From positions 1 to 14,555 of the forward strand of contig JAITQI010000026.1 of the NCBI GenBank assembly GCA_031289065.1: a DNA stretch of 14,555 bases, in the 5' to 3' direction. Each line of letters begins with the position of its first letter. Position 1 is the first letter of the stretch. The notes under the pieces are model-generated. The model saw only the letters and a program-made list of their open reading frames with translations. It made no database searches and was not told the origin of the DNA. This stretch comes from Oscillospiraceae bacterium (lineage in GTDB: Bacteria; Bacillota; Clostridia; Oscillospirales; UBA929). Shown here piece after piece: positions 6,493-13,743 of the stretch. The position numbers and the translations under genes are program-made.

Positions 6493-7947
6493 ATGAAACT
6501 TGGAGATTTGCTGGCAGGAACGGAGGCCGTCCTGTCCCGGGGCGACCCGGACACGGACATCACCGGGTTGTGCCTCGATTCCCGGAAGGTCGGGGCGGGG
6601 GACCTGTTTTTCGCCCTGCCCGGTGCCCAAGCCGACGGACAACGCTTCATCGGTCAGGCCCTCGCCGCCGGGGCGGCCGCCGTCGTGGCCGAACGGGCGA
6701 ACCGTTCCGCCGCGCCCCTGGTTCTCGTCCCCGACGCCCACAAGGCGCTGGCCGAAATGGCCGCCGCCTTTTACGGCCACCCCGCCAAACAGCTGCGCAT
6801 GTTCGGCATAACCGGCACCAACGGCAAAACCACCGTCACCCACATCCTCAAAGGCATTTTGGAGCGGACCCGGGACGAACGGGTGGGCCTCATCGGCACC
6901 AACGCCGTCCGGATCGGCGACAAAGAATGGCCCGCCGAGCGCACCACCCCCGACGCCCTGAGCCTGCAAGCCCTGCTACGGGACATGGTGGACGCGGGCT
7001 GCCGCGCTTGCGTGATGGAGGTGTCCTCCCACGCCCTGGCCCAGCACCGCACCTGGGGCATCCAATACAGCCAGGCGGTGTTCACCAACCTCACCCAGGA
7101 TCACCTGGACTACCACAAGGACATGGAGGACTATTTCCAGGCCAAGCGCCTGTTATTCCTCCAGGCCGACGCCGCCGTCCTCAGTCTGGATGATCCCTAC
7201 GGACGGCGGCTGGCCGAGTCAAAAGCCTTCAACGCCGTCACCTACTCCGCCGGGCGGGACGAGGCCGACGTGACCGCCAAGAACATCCGCTTCAAGCCCG
7301 ACCGGGTGGAGTTCGAGGCGGTGACCCATTCGGAAATCGCCCGCATCGAATGGGCCACTCCCGGGGCCTTCTCGGTGTCAAACGCGCTGGCCGCCGTCAC
7401 GGCGGCCCTGGTGGCGGGGCTGACCCTCAAGAGCATCGCCGCCGCCATACGGGAGGTTCCCCCGGTCAAGGGGCGCATGGAGACGGTGCCCGTGCCGGGC
7501 GGGGCGACGGTGCTCATCGACTACGCCCACACCCCCGACGCCCTGACAAACCTTCTCTCGGCGGTGCGCAGCTATCACGACGGGCGGGTTCTCACCCTGT
7601 TCGGCTGCGGCGGGGATCGGGATCGCGCCAAACGCCCCCTCATGGCCGCGGCCGCCTCCCCCGACTCCGACCTGCTCATCGTCACCTCCGACAATCCGCG
7701 CTCCGAACAGCCTCAAAAAATCATCGAGGACATCCTGGCCGGTCTCCCCGCCGACGCGCCCCCAGTGATCGTGGAGGAAAACCGGGAGGAGGCCATCGGC
7801 ATCGCCCTGCGGGAAGCCCGCCCCGGCGACGTCGTCCTCCTGTGCGGCAAAGGCCACGAGGATTATCAAGAGATAGGCGGCCAAAAACGTCACATGGACG
7901 AACGGGAGATCGTAGCCGCCTACCTCCCCCTGATCGGGACAAAATAA
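6493..7947 (+). CDS. murE: UDP-N-acetylmuramoyl-L-alanyl-D-glutamate--2,6-diaminopimelate ligase
   Basis: The 484-residue ATP-dependent ligase adds meso-diaminopimelate to UDP-MurNAc-L-Ala-D-Glu in the cytoplasm. The N-terminal UDP-binding domain contains LDSRKVGAGDLFFALPG. The central domain has the P-loop GTNGKTT (108-114), the substrate segment ERTTPDALSLQ, EVSSHAL and NLTQDHLDYH, plus Lys218 in FQAKRL, the residue carbamylated in this family. The C-terminal domain carries DNPR (400-403), the motif that marks meso-DAP rather than lysine specificity, and GKGHEDYQ. Its specificity agrees with lysA at the window start. The ATG at 6493 is preceded by TAAGGAG (6479-6485). The gene that often follows, murF, is absent and mraY comes next. 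Length is typical. Confidence 0.97.
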   Translation: MKLGDLLAGTEAVLSRGDPDTDITGLCLDSRKVGAGDLFFALPGAQADGQRFIGQALAAGAAAVVAERANRSAAPLVLVPDAHKALAEMAAAFYGHPAKQLRMFGITGTNGKTTVTHILKGILERTRDERVGLIGTNAVRIGDKEWPAERTTPDALSLQALLRDMVDAGCRACVMEVSSHALAQHRTWGIQYSQAVFTNLTQDHLDYHKDMEDYFQAKRLLFLQADAAVLSLDDPYGRRLAESKAFNAVTYSAGRDEADVTAKNIRFKPDRVEFEAVTHSEIARIEWATPGAFSVSNALAAVTAALVAGLTLKSIAAAIREVPPVKGRMETVPVPGGATVLIDYAHTPDALTNLLSAVRSYHDGRVLTLFGCGGDRDRAKRPLMAAAASPDSDLLIVTSDNPRSEQPQKIIEDILAGLPADAPPVIVEENREEAIGIALREARPGDVVLLCGKGHEDYQEIGGQKRHMDEREIVAAYLPLIGTK

Positions 7948-7961
7948 GGGGGTCTCCCCTT
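7946..7961 (+). other. Hairpin overlapping the murE stop codon
   Basis: AAGGGG (7946-7951) pairs perfectly with CCCCTT (7956-7961) around a GTCT loop. It begins within the TAA stop (7945-7947). No T-run follows, so it is not a standard terminator; it may protect or attenuate the transcript. Confidence 0.4.
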
Positions 7962-7985
7962 CCCTTCTACCCTCTAACCTCTCTG
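7958..7985 (+). repeat. Heptad repeat in the murE-mraY spacer
   Basis: Heptads begin at 7958 (CCTTCCC), 7965 (TTCTACC), 7972 (CTCTAAC) and 7979 (CTCTCTG). The array ends at an ATG (7986) that has no ribosome site. The 11-mer at 7965-7975 is the reverse complement of 1902-1912. Confidence 0.7.
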
Positions 7986-8000
7986 ATGTATGGAGCGCCT

Positions 8001-8969
8001 ATGGAACTATTATACGCCTTTGCCCTGTCTCTGGCCCTGACCGTCGCGGCAGGGCTTCTCCTCTTGCCCACCCTGCGCCGCCTCAAATTCGGGCAGAGCA
8101 TCCGGGAAGAGGGCCCCCGTTGGCACATGAAAAAAAACGGCACCCCCACCATGGGCGGCCTGATGTTCATCTTCGGCGTCACGGCCAGCACCCTGGTATT
8201 CGGCTGGCCGCTCCTGTCCCAAGGCCAATACGCCCATTTGATGGTGCTGGCCTTCGCCTGGCTGTACGGCGCCATCGGCTTTGTGGACGACTTTTTCAAA
8301 GTGGTACGCCGTCAAAACCTGGGCCTCACCGCGCTCCAAAAGCTACTACTGCAGTTGGCCGCCGCCGCCGTTCTGCTGACCCTCATGCGCACCCTGGGCT
8401 ACACCTCCTCCCAGGTCTACCTGCCCTTTGCCAATATCTCCCTCCCCCTGCCCTGGCTGATCTTCCTGACGCTGGCCATTCTGTACGTCTCCGGATTTGT
8501 CAACGCGGTCAACCTCACCGACGGTGTGGACGGCCTTTGCGGCGGCGTCACCCTGCCGGTGGCGGTCTTTTTCGCCGTGCTGTGCGCCGGGGAACTCCAG
8601 GGGGTTGCCCTGTGCGCCGCCGCCTTGGCCGGCGGAGTGCTGGGCTTCCTGTTTTTCAACTTCAACCCGGCCCGGGTCTTCATGGGGGACACCGGTTCCC
8701 TGTTTTTAGGCGGGGCCCTGTGCGGGCTGGCCCTGGCCGCCGACAAACCCCTGCTGCTCATCCCGGTGGGCCTGATTTACCTGATTGAAATGTTCTCCGA
8801 CATCCTCCAGGTGATCTATTTCAAAGCCACCGGCGGCAAACGGCTGTTCCGCATGGCCCCCATACACCACCACTTTGAACTCAAAGGCTGGGGCGAGAAA
8901 AAGCTCTTTTTTGTCTTCTCTCTCCTCACCGTAGCCCTCTGCGCTCTGACCCTCTACACGGAATGGTAA
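8001..8969 (+). CDS. mraY: Phospho-N-acetylmuramoyl-pentapeptide-transferase
   Basis: The 322-residue polytopic membrane enzyme transfers phospho-MurNAc-pentapeptide from UDP to undecaprenyl phosphate, making lipid I on the inner face of the membrane. Family signatures include GPRWHMKKNGTPTMGG, the paired Asp96-Asp97 in FVDDFFK, NLTDGVDGL (171-179) with Asp174 and Asp177, FMGDTGSLFLGG, and the triple histidine 289-291 in PIHHHFELKGWGE. About ten hydrophobic helices are evident. The ATG at 8001 has GGAG at 7992-7995. The in-frame ATG at 7986 would add five residues but follows only the pyrimidine repeat and has no ribosome site. Length matches Gram-positive MraY. The last codons (about 8944-8957) themselves contain CTCTGAC-like words in DNA. 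Confidence 0.97.
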   Translation: MELLYAFALSLALTVAAGLLLLPTLRRLKFGQSIREEGPRWHMKKNGTPTMGGLMFIFGVTASTLVFGWPLLSQGQYAHLMVLAFAWLYGAIGFVDDFFKVVRRQNLGLTALQKLLLQLAAAAVLLTLMRTLGYTSSQVYLPFANISLPLPWLIFLTLAILYVSGFVNAVNLTDGVDGLCGGVTLPVAVFFAVLCAGELQGVALCAAALAGGVLGFLFFNFNPARVFMGDTGSLFLGGALCGLALAADKPLLLIPVGLIYLIEMFSDILQVIYFKATGGKRLFRMAPIHHHFELKGWGEKKLFFVFSLLTVALCALTLYTEW

Positions 8970-8975
8970 ACCCGC

Positions 8976-9003
8976 CTCCGACCTCCAACAGCTGACCTTT
9001 GAA
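8976..9003 (+). repeat. Heptad repeat in the mraY-ftsW spacer
   Basis: Four contiguous heptads begin at 8976 (CTCCGAC), 8983 (CTCCAAC), 8990 (AGCTGAC) and 8997 (CTTTGAA) and run into GGTGG. murD, often found between mraY and ftsW in Firmicutes, is missing here; only this 51-nt spacer is present. Confidence 0.75.
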
Positions 9004-9020
9004 GGTGGTGCCGCGAGCCG

Positions 9021-10184
9021 ATGCAGCAAATTGCCAAAACCCGTCCTCCCTCCCGCACCCACGCCGCCGGGGAGACCGAGGAGACCCGCCGCGGCGCGAT
9101 GGATCTCCCCTTCTCCATGTTGGTGCTCATGCTGACCCTCATCGGGCTGGTCATGATGTTTTCCGCCAGCTACGCCTTCTCTTTGAAGGAATATGAAAGC
9201 GCCTCCTATCTCTTTGTCCGCCAGGGCATCTTCGTGGCCATCGGCACGGGGGCCATGTTCGTCGTCTCTCACATGAACTATCAGATCTTCCGCAAACTGG
9301 CCGTGCCCCTGATGGTGGCCGCCCTGGCCCTGTTGGCGGCGGTGCCCTTCATCGGCAAGGATTCCGGCGGGGCCAAGCGCTGGATTGACCTGGGTTTCAC
9401 CACCTTCCAGCCCTCCGAAATCGCCAAGCTGGCGGTTATCATTTGCTTTTCCGCCATGGCCGCCGTCTTCCGGGAGCGCATGAAGAGCTTCAAATACGGC
9501 GTCCTGCCCTTCGTGGCCATTTTGGGCGCGATGTCCGGGCTCCTGATCCTCGAGCCGCATCTATCCGGCACGGTGCTGATTTTGGGCGTGGGGGCGGCAT
9601 TGATGTTTGTCGGCGGCGTGCGCTGGGGCTGGTTTGTGGGCCTGGCCGCCATAGCCGCCCCGGCGGCCTGGTACCTGGCCACGCACATGGAACACGCCAA
9701 GGCCCGCATCGCCGTCTGGCAGGATCCTTGGAGCGACCCGAGGGACAAGGGGCTGCAAGCCATCCAGTCCCTGTACGCCATCGGTTCGGGCGGCCTGTTC
9801 GGCCTGGGGCTGGGCCAGAGCCGCCAAAAATACCTCTATCTCCCCGAGGAACACAACGACTTCGTCTTCGCCATCGTCTGCGAGGAACTGGGGCTCATCG
9901 GCGCGGGGCTCATCCTGGTGCTGTTCGCCGCCCTGATCCTGCGGGGCTACTGGATCGCCCTCCACGCCCGGGACCGGTTCGGTTCCCTGCTGGTGACCGG
10001 CGTGACCACCCTGCTGGCCCTACAGACCTTCCTCAATGTGGCGGTGGTGACCAATCTCATCCCGGTGACCGGCATGTCCATGCCTTTCTTCAGTTACGGC
10101 GGCACGGCCCTGCTCATACAGCTGGTGGAAATGGGGATCGTTCTGTCGGTCTCCCGTCAGATCCCGGCGGCCAAATCCGGATAG
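9021..10184 (+). CDS. ftsW: SEDS-family peptidoglycan glycosyltransferase FtsW (SpoVE-like)
   Basis: The product is 387 residues with about ten membrane helices. It polymerises lipid II at the septum together with the class B PBP. Family motifs are MFSASYAF in the first helix, GAKRWIDLGFTTFQPSEIAKL (the sequence around 113-133), LPEEHNDFVFAIVCEELGLIG with the presumed catalytic Asp280, and VTNLIPVTGMSMPFFSYGGTALL near the end. The position before the catalytic Asp is Asn (HND) where many FtsW/RodA have Thr (HTD). The start is uncertain: the ATG at 9021 follows a weak AAGGTGG at ~12 nt, and an in-frame ATG at 9099 would remove 26 mainly polar residues without harming the fold. SpoVE is the sporulation paralogue; the cluster context fits either. 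Confidence 0.93.
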   Translation: MQQIAKTRPPSRTHAAGETEETRRGAMDLPFSMLVLMLTLIGLVMMFSASYAFSLKEYESASYLFVRQGIFVAIGTGAMFVVSHMNYQIFRKLAVPLMVAALALLAAVPFIGKDSGGAKRWIDLGFTTFQPSEIAKLAVIICFSAMAAVFRERMKSFKYGVLPFVAILGAMSGLLILEPHLSGTVLILGVGAALMFVGGVRWGWFVGLAAIAAPAAWYLATHMEHAKARIAVWQDPWSDPRDKGLQAIQSLYAIGSGGLFGLGLGQSRQKYLYLPEEHNDFVFAIVCEELGLIGAGLILVLFAALILRGYWIALHARDRFGSLLVTGVTTLLALQTFLNVAVVTNLIPVTGMSMPFFSYGGTALLIQLVEMGIVLSVSRQIPAAKSG

Positions 10185-10211
10185 CGGACACCGGAAGAAA
10201 GGAGAAACCCT

Positions 10212-11360
10212 ATGCGCGTACTATTCACCTGCGGCGGGACGGCGGGCCATGTGAACCCCGCCCTCGCCGTGGCCGATCTGGTCAAAGGGCAAGACCGCAA
10301 AGCCGAAATCCTCTTTGTGGGCGCCGACGGCGGCATGGAGTGCGACCTGGTGCCCCGGGCGGGCTACGCCATTCAAACCGTCCCCGTCCGTCATCTGCAG
10401 CACAGCCTGAAACCCGCCGCCCTGCTGGAAAACGGCCGGGTGCTGCTGGGCATGGCCACCTCCCTGCGGGCGGCCCGGCGCATTCTGAAGGACTTCCGCC
10501 CCGATGTGGTGCTGGGCACCGGCGGCTACGCCAGCTTTCCGGTGGTCTGGACGGCGGCCGGTATGGGAATTCCCACGGCGGTGCACGAGTCCAACGCCCT
10601 CCCCGGTCTGACCACCCGTCTGCTGGCCCGCCGGGCCTCGCGGGTGCTCATCAGCTTCGAGGAGGCGCGAAGCGCCTATCAGCGCCCCGAACGGCTGGTT
10701 CTGACCGGCACGCCGGTGGCCAGCGCCTTTTACCTCACCGGCCGGGCCCAGGCCCGGGCCGCCCTCGGACTGCGGGAGGACAAGCCGGTGGTGGTCTCCT
10801 GCTTCGGCTCGTTGGGGGCCCGAGACATGAACCGCTTCATGGTGGCGTTTATCGCCCGGGAGGTATCCGACGATTGCCCCTTCCAGCACCTCCACGCCAC
10901 CGGCAAATTCGGCTGGGCCTGGATGCCCGACGCCCTGGGCGACGCCGGGGTGGACGCGGCGAAAACCCCCGACCTGCGCCTGTCTGAATATATTTACGAT
11001 ATGCCCCTTGTCATGGCGGCGGCCGACATCCTCATCGCCCGCGCCGGCGCCTCCACCCTGGCCGAGCTCATGGTCGCCGGGCGCCCGGCCGTTCTGATCC
11101 CCTCCCCCAACGTCACCGGCGACCACCAGACCAAGAACGCGCAGGCCCTGGCCACCGAGGGCGGCGCCGTCATGATCCCGGAAAAAGAATGTTCAGGGGA
11201 AGCCCTTTACAGTCTTGTCGCCGAGCTGCTGCGCCAACCCGCCCGCCTGACCGCCATGCAAACCCGCCTGCGCACCCTCGCCCAGCCCGACGCCGCCGAA
11301 AAAATTTACGCTATCTTACAGGAACTGGCCCGGCAGACCAAACCCCAAGGGAAACGTTGA
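10212..11360 (+). CDS. murG: UDP-GlcNAc:undecaprenyl-PP-MurNAc-pentapeptide GlcNAc transferase
   Basis: The 382-residue GT-B enzyme adds GlcNAc to lipid I, giving lipid II, on the cytoplasmic face of the membrane. The glycine-rich loop CGGTAGHVNPALA begins at residue 7 with His13. GTGGYASFPV and HESNALPGLTTRLLA (His125) follow in the N-terminal domain. The C-terminal domain has FGSLGARDMN, then EYIYDMPLVMAAADILIARAGASTLAEL and PSPNVTGDHQTKNA, which bind UDP-GlcNAc. The ATG at 10212 is preceded by AAAGGAG (10198-10204). The 27-nt spacer from ftsW has no heptad repeat, the only spacer of comparable length without one. The segment SCFGSLGA departs from the more usual GGSQGA, but the overall match is strong. 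Confidence 0.96.
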   Translation: MRVLFTCGGTAGHVNPALAVADLVKGQDRKAEILFVGADGGMECDLVPRAGYAIQTVPVRHLQHSLKPAALLENGRVLLGMATSLRAARRILKDFRPDVVLGTGGYASFPVVWTAAGMGIPTAVHESNALPGLTTRLLARRASRVLISFEEARSAYQRPERLVLTGTPVASAFYLTGRAQARAALGLREDKPVVVSCFGSLGARDMNRFMVAFIAREVSDDCPFQHLHATGKFGWAWMPDALGDAGVDAAKTPDLRLSEYIYDMPLVMAAADILIARAGASTLAELMVAGRPAVLIPSPNVTGDHQTKNAQALATEGGAVMIPEKECSGEALYSLVAELLRQPARLTAMQTRLRTLAQPDAAEKIYAILQELARQTKPQGKR

Positions 11361-11372
11361 GCTTTCCCAGTC

Positions 11373-11400
11373 TTCTGACCGCCGCTCTCTGCCCTCTGAT
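11373..11400 (+). repeat. Heptad repeat in the murG-murA spacer
   Basis: Heptads begin at 11373 (TTCTGAC), 11380 (CGCCGCT, diverged), 11387 (CTCTGCC) and 11394 (CTCTGAT). The array ends where the candidate -35 of the murA promoter begins (11401). Confidence 0.7.
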
Positions 11401-11429
11401 TTCACACCACCCGGGAAACGTCGCATAAA
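11401..11429 (+). promoter_or_regulatory. Candidate promoter upstream of murA
   Basis: TTCACA (11401-11406) matches the -35 consensus at 5 of 6 and CATAAA (11424-11429) matches the -10 at 4 of 6, with 17-nt spacing. The predicted start, near 11436, falls inside the dyad at 11431-11464. This would allow murA-ftsQ expression separate from the upstream genes. Moderate support only. Confidence 0.45.
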
Positions 11430-11430
11430 C

Positions 11431-11464
11431 TGTGTTATCGGCGGCCATTTGCGCCGACAATACA
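11431..11464 (+). promoter_or_regulatory. Imperfect dyad (operator or RNA hairpin) upstream of murA
   Basis: TGTGTTATCGGCG (11431-11443) and CGCCGACAATACA (11452-11464) are inverted repeats with 11 of 13 positions identical, separated by 8 nt. As RNA, the stem would have one mismatch and one G-U pair. The dyad overlaps the predicted start of the candidate promoter and lies 37 nt before the murA ATG. I do not recognise the operator family. Confidence 0.6.
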
Positions 11465-11501
11465 ATGTTTGCCCGATGAGGCGCGGCGGAGGATTGCGAA
11501 T

Positions 11502-12761
11502 ATGAACAGCGCATTTGTGGTACGGGGCGGACGGCCTTTGCGCGGCACCTTGCGGGTGCACGGCGCGAAGAACAGTGTCCTGCCCATCTTGGCCGCCGCG
11601 ATTTTGGGAAACGGCCGCCAAGTGATCGGAAACTGTCCCCAATTGAGTGACGTAGCCTCCACGGTGCGCATTTTGCGCTATCTCGGCTGCGACGTCGCCT
11701 GGGACGGCGGCGTGGTGGAAATTGACCCCCGCCCCATGACCCGATGTGAAATCCCCGATTTTCTCATGCGGGAGATGCGGTCGTCCATCGTCTTCCTGGG
11801 GGCCATCCTCGCCAGAACGGGCGAGGCCCTCATCAGCTTCCCGGGCGGCTGCGAATTGGGGCCCCGCCCCATCGACCTGCATCTGTCGGCCCTGCGGGCC
11901 ATGGGGGCCGACATCACCGAAGAGGGCGGCGACCTGATCTGCCGCGCCCGCAACCTGACCGGCCGGGATGTAAACCTCACCTTTCCCAGTGTGGGGGCCA
12001 CCGAGAACATCATGCTGGCCGCCACGTCGGCCAAGGGGGTCACCCGGATCACCAACGCCGCCCGGGAACCCGAGATCGAGGACCTGCAGGCGTTCTTACA
12101 GGCCCTGGGAGCCAACGTCAGCGGGGCCGGTACCTCCACCGTCGTCGTCGAGGGCGGCTGGCCTCTCCGGGCGGCGCGCTACGACATCATCGCCGACCGC
12201 ATCGTCACGGCCACCTATCTGTCGGCGGCGGCGCTGACCGGCGGCGACATCACCCTGACCGGCGTCTGCCCCGCCCATCTGTCCACCGTCACCGCCGTCC
12301 TGGCCGAGGCCGGCTGCGAATTGGCCATCGGCCAGGACACCATCGCCCTGGCCCGCCATCAGCCCCTCAAAGCCATGAAACCCATCCGCACCATGCCCTA
12401 CCCCGGTTTCCCCACCGACGCCCAGCCTCCCGTCCTGGCCATGGCTACCCGCGCCGAGGGCACCACCGTCTTCGTGGAGAACATCTTCGACAACCGCTTC
12501 CGGCACATCGGCGAGTTGGCCCGCATGGGCGCCGACGTCAAAGTCGAGGGCAAGGTGGCCGTGGTGTGCGGCGTCCCGCGCCTGACCGGAGCCCGGGTCA
12601 GCGCCACCGACTTGCGGGGCGGCGCGGCGCTGGTGGTAGCGGCCCTGGGCGCGGAGGGCGAGTCCCGCGTGACCGGGCTGCACCTCATCGACCGGGGTTA
12701 CGAACACTTTGAACAAAACCTAGCCGCCCTGGGCGCGGACATCCAGCGCCTTCCGGAATGA
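11502..12761 (+). CDS. murA: UDP-N-acetylglucosamine 1-carboxyvinyltransferase
   Basis: The 419-residue enzyme transfers enolpyruvate from PEP to UDP-GlcNAc, the first committed step of peptidoglycan synthesis. Lys23 in HGAKNSVLP is the conserved substrate lysine. The catalytic loop is PGGCELGPRP with Cys117, the residue attacked by fosfomycin in this family, so no natural Cys-to-Asp change is present. FPSVGATENIMLA, GFPTDAQPP with the conserved Asp, and RGGAALVVAAL with the conserved Arg complete the active site. The start is the ATG at 11502, 8 nt after GGCGGAGGA; an upstream in-frame codon at 11469 would add an unrelated 11-residue tail and is rejected. Length is typical (about 417-436). 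It has its own candidate promoter and dyad. Whether a second MurA exists cannot be seen. Confidence 0.96.
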   Translation: MNSAFVVRGGRPLRGTLRVHGAKNSVLPILAAAILGNGRQVIGNCPQLSDVASTVRILRYLGCDVAWDGGVVEIDPRPMTRCEIPDFLMREMRSSIVFLGAILARTGEALISFPGGCELGPRPIDLHLSALRAMGADITEEGGDLICRARNLTGRDVNLTFPSVGATENIMLAATSAKGVTRITNAAREPEIEDLQAFLQALGANVSGAGTSTVVVEGGWPLRAARYDIIADRIVTATYLSAAALTGGDITLTGVCPAHLSTVTAVLAEAGCELAIGQDTIALARHQPLKAMKPIRTMPYPGFPTDAQPPVLAMATRAEGTTVFVENIFDNRFRHIGELARMGADVKVEGKVAVVCGVPRLTGARVSATDLRGGAALVVAALGAEGESRVTGLHLIDRGYEHFEQNLAALGADIQRLPE

Positions 12762-12774
12762 CGAGAGCGGAACC

Positions 12775-12812
12775 CGGAGGACAGAAAAAAACGCACCCCC
12801 TTCTGTCCTCCG
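12775..12812 (+). repeat. Perfect 12-bp inverted repeat before ftsQ
   Basis: CGGAGGACAGAA (12775-12786) is the exact reverse complement of TTCTGTCCTCCG (12801-12812), with a 14-nt A- and C-rich loop. The arms are head-to-head copies of the heptad repeat. No T-run follows, so a simple terminator is unlikely. It starts 13 nt after the murA stop. Confidence 0.8.
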
Positions 12813-12835
12813 TCTTCTGCCTTCCGTCCTCTGTC
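12801..12835 (+). repeat. Clearest heptad array: five contiguous 7-nt units before ftsQ
   Basis: Units begin at 12801 (TTCTGTC), 12808 (CTCCGTC), 12815 (TTCTGCC), 12822 (TTCCGTC) and 12829 (CTCTGTC). All fit YTCYGYC. The 12-mer TTCTGCCTTCCG at 12815-12826 recurs exactly at 13744-13755. The last unit's CTGTC (12831-12835) can pair with GACAG (12844-12848), touching the ftsQ ribosome site. Confidence 0.85.
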
Positions 12836-12858
12836 CGGCACCCGACAGGAGATACGAC

Positions 12859-13731
12859 ATGCCACAAAGACAGCGCCCCTCGGAGAAAAAACGAAAACGC
12901 AGGCGTAAGCGCGGAAGTCTGGCTTACGCCTTGCTTTGCGTTGTTCTCATCGCGGGCGCCGTCGGACTGGCCTTAAACCTCTTCTTCAAAATCAACCGCA
13001 TCGAGGTGACCGGCTCCACCGTTTACCCCGACGCCGCCCTCATCGAGGCCTCCGCCATTCACACGGGGGACAACCTCTTTTTCCTCAATAAAACCCAGGC
13101 CGAGGGCAATATCACCGCGGATTTCCCCTATGTGGCCCAAGTGCGCCTGGTGCGCAAGCTGCCTGGCACGCTGGTGCTGGCCGTCACCGAACGGGAGGCG
13201 CTGGGCATGATCCCCTACCAGGATGGGTACTTCCTCCTCGACGGCGCGGGCACCCTCCTCGAACGGGTATCGACCCCGGCGGCGGTCTCCTTCCCGGTGG
13301 TGCGGGGCGTCTCTCTATTGGAACCCGCCCCGGGCCAGCCGGTCACCCCCTCCGAAACCGAAGCGGACAGGCTCCCCTCCCTGCTGACTCTGCTCACCGG
13401 CCTGCGGCGCAACGACATGCTCGCCCTGGTCTCCGAGGTGGACGCCGCCCGCCCCCATGAGCTCACCCTGAAATACGGCCGCTTCACCGTGCTGTTGGGC
13501 ACCTCCGCCGACCTGGACTTCAAACTGGCCTTCCTGTTGAGCGCCAGCCAAGAATTGGCCGACAGCGCCCAAGGCACCATCGACGTCTCCCGCGCCGCCG
13601 CCCAAAACAGCGTCAGCTTTATCCCCGCCCGGGAGAGCGCCCCGCCCGTCCCCGGCGGCACCGCCGCCATCCCCCCCGCCGAGACCAACAGCCCCGCCCC
13701 GGAGGATGAGGACGAAACGGAGGACGGCTAA
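12859..13731 (+). CDS. ftsQ: Cell division protein FtsQ/DivIB
   Basis: The 290-residue bitopic protein belongs to the FtsQ/DivIB family, which scaffolds FtsL and FtsB/DivIC at the septum. It has a very basic cytoplasmic tail (1-19, rich in Arg/Lys), one membrane helix (~21-43), then an extracytoplasmic POTRA domain (~45-115, beginning INRIEVTGSTVYPDAAL and including FPYVAQVRLVRKLPGTLVLAVTERE) and a beta domain to about 245. Residues ~250-290 form a Pro/Ala-rich, finally acidic tail (PEDEDETEDG), which looks disordered. The ATG at 12859 follows AGGAGA at about 7 nt. The murA-ftsQ-ftsZ order is typical of Firmicutes (divIB), but ftsA or the ylxW/ylxX (DUF881 and small basic protein) genes sometimes found before ftsZ are absent. 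Confidence 0.92.
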   Translation: MPQRQRPSEKKRKRRRKRGSLAYALLCVVLIAGAVGLALNLFFKINRIEVTGSTVYPDAALIEASAIHTGDNLFFLNKTQAEGNITADFPYVAQVRLVRKLPGTLVLAVTEREALGMIPYQDGYFLLDGAGTLLERVSTPAAVSFPVVRGVSLLEPAPGQPVTPSETEADRLPSLLTLLTGLRRNDMLALVSEVDAARPHELTLKYGRFTVLLGTSADLDFKLAFLLSASQELADSAQGTIDVSRAAAQNSVSFIPARESAPPVPGGTAAIPPAETNSPAPEDEDETEDG

Positions 13732-13743
13732 ATTTCCCCCAAC

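Noticed and set aside
11349..11421. Direct repeat GGGAAACGT at 11349-11357 and 11413-11421 around the murG-murA spacer.
   Set aside because: Only nine bases and two copies; may be chance or coincident with the hairpin arm. Not enough to call an element.
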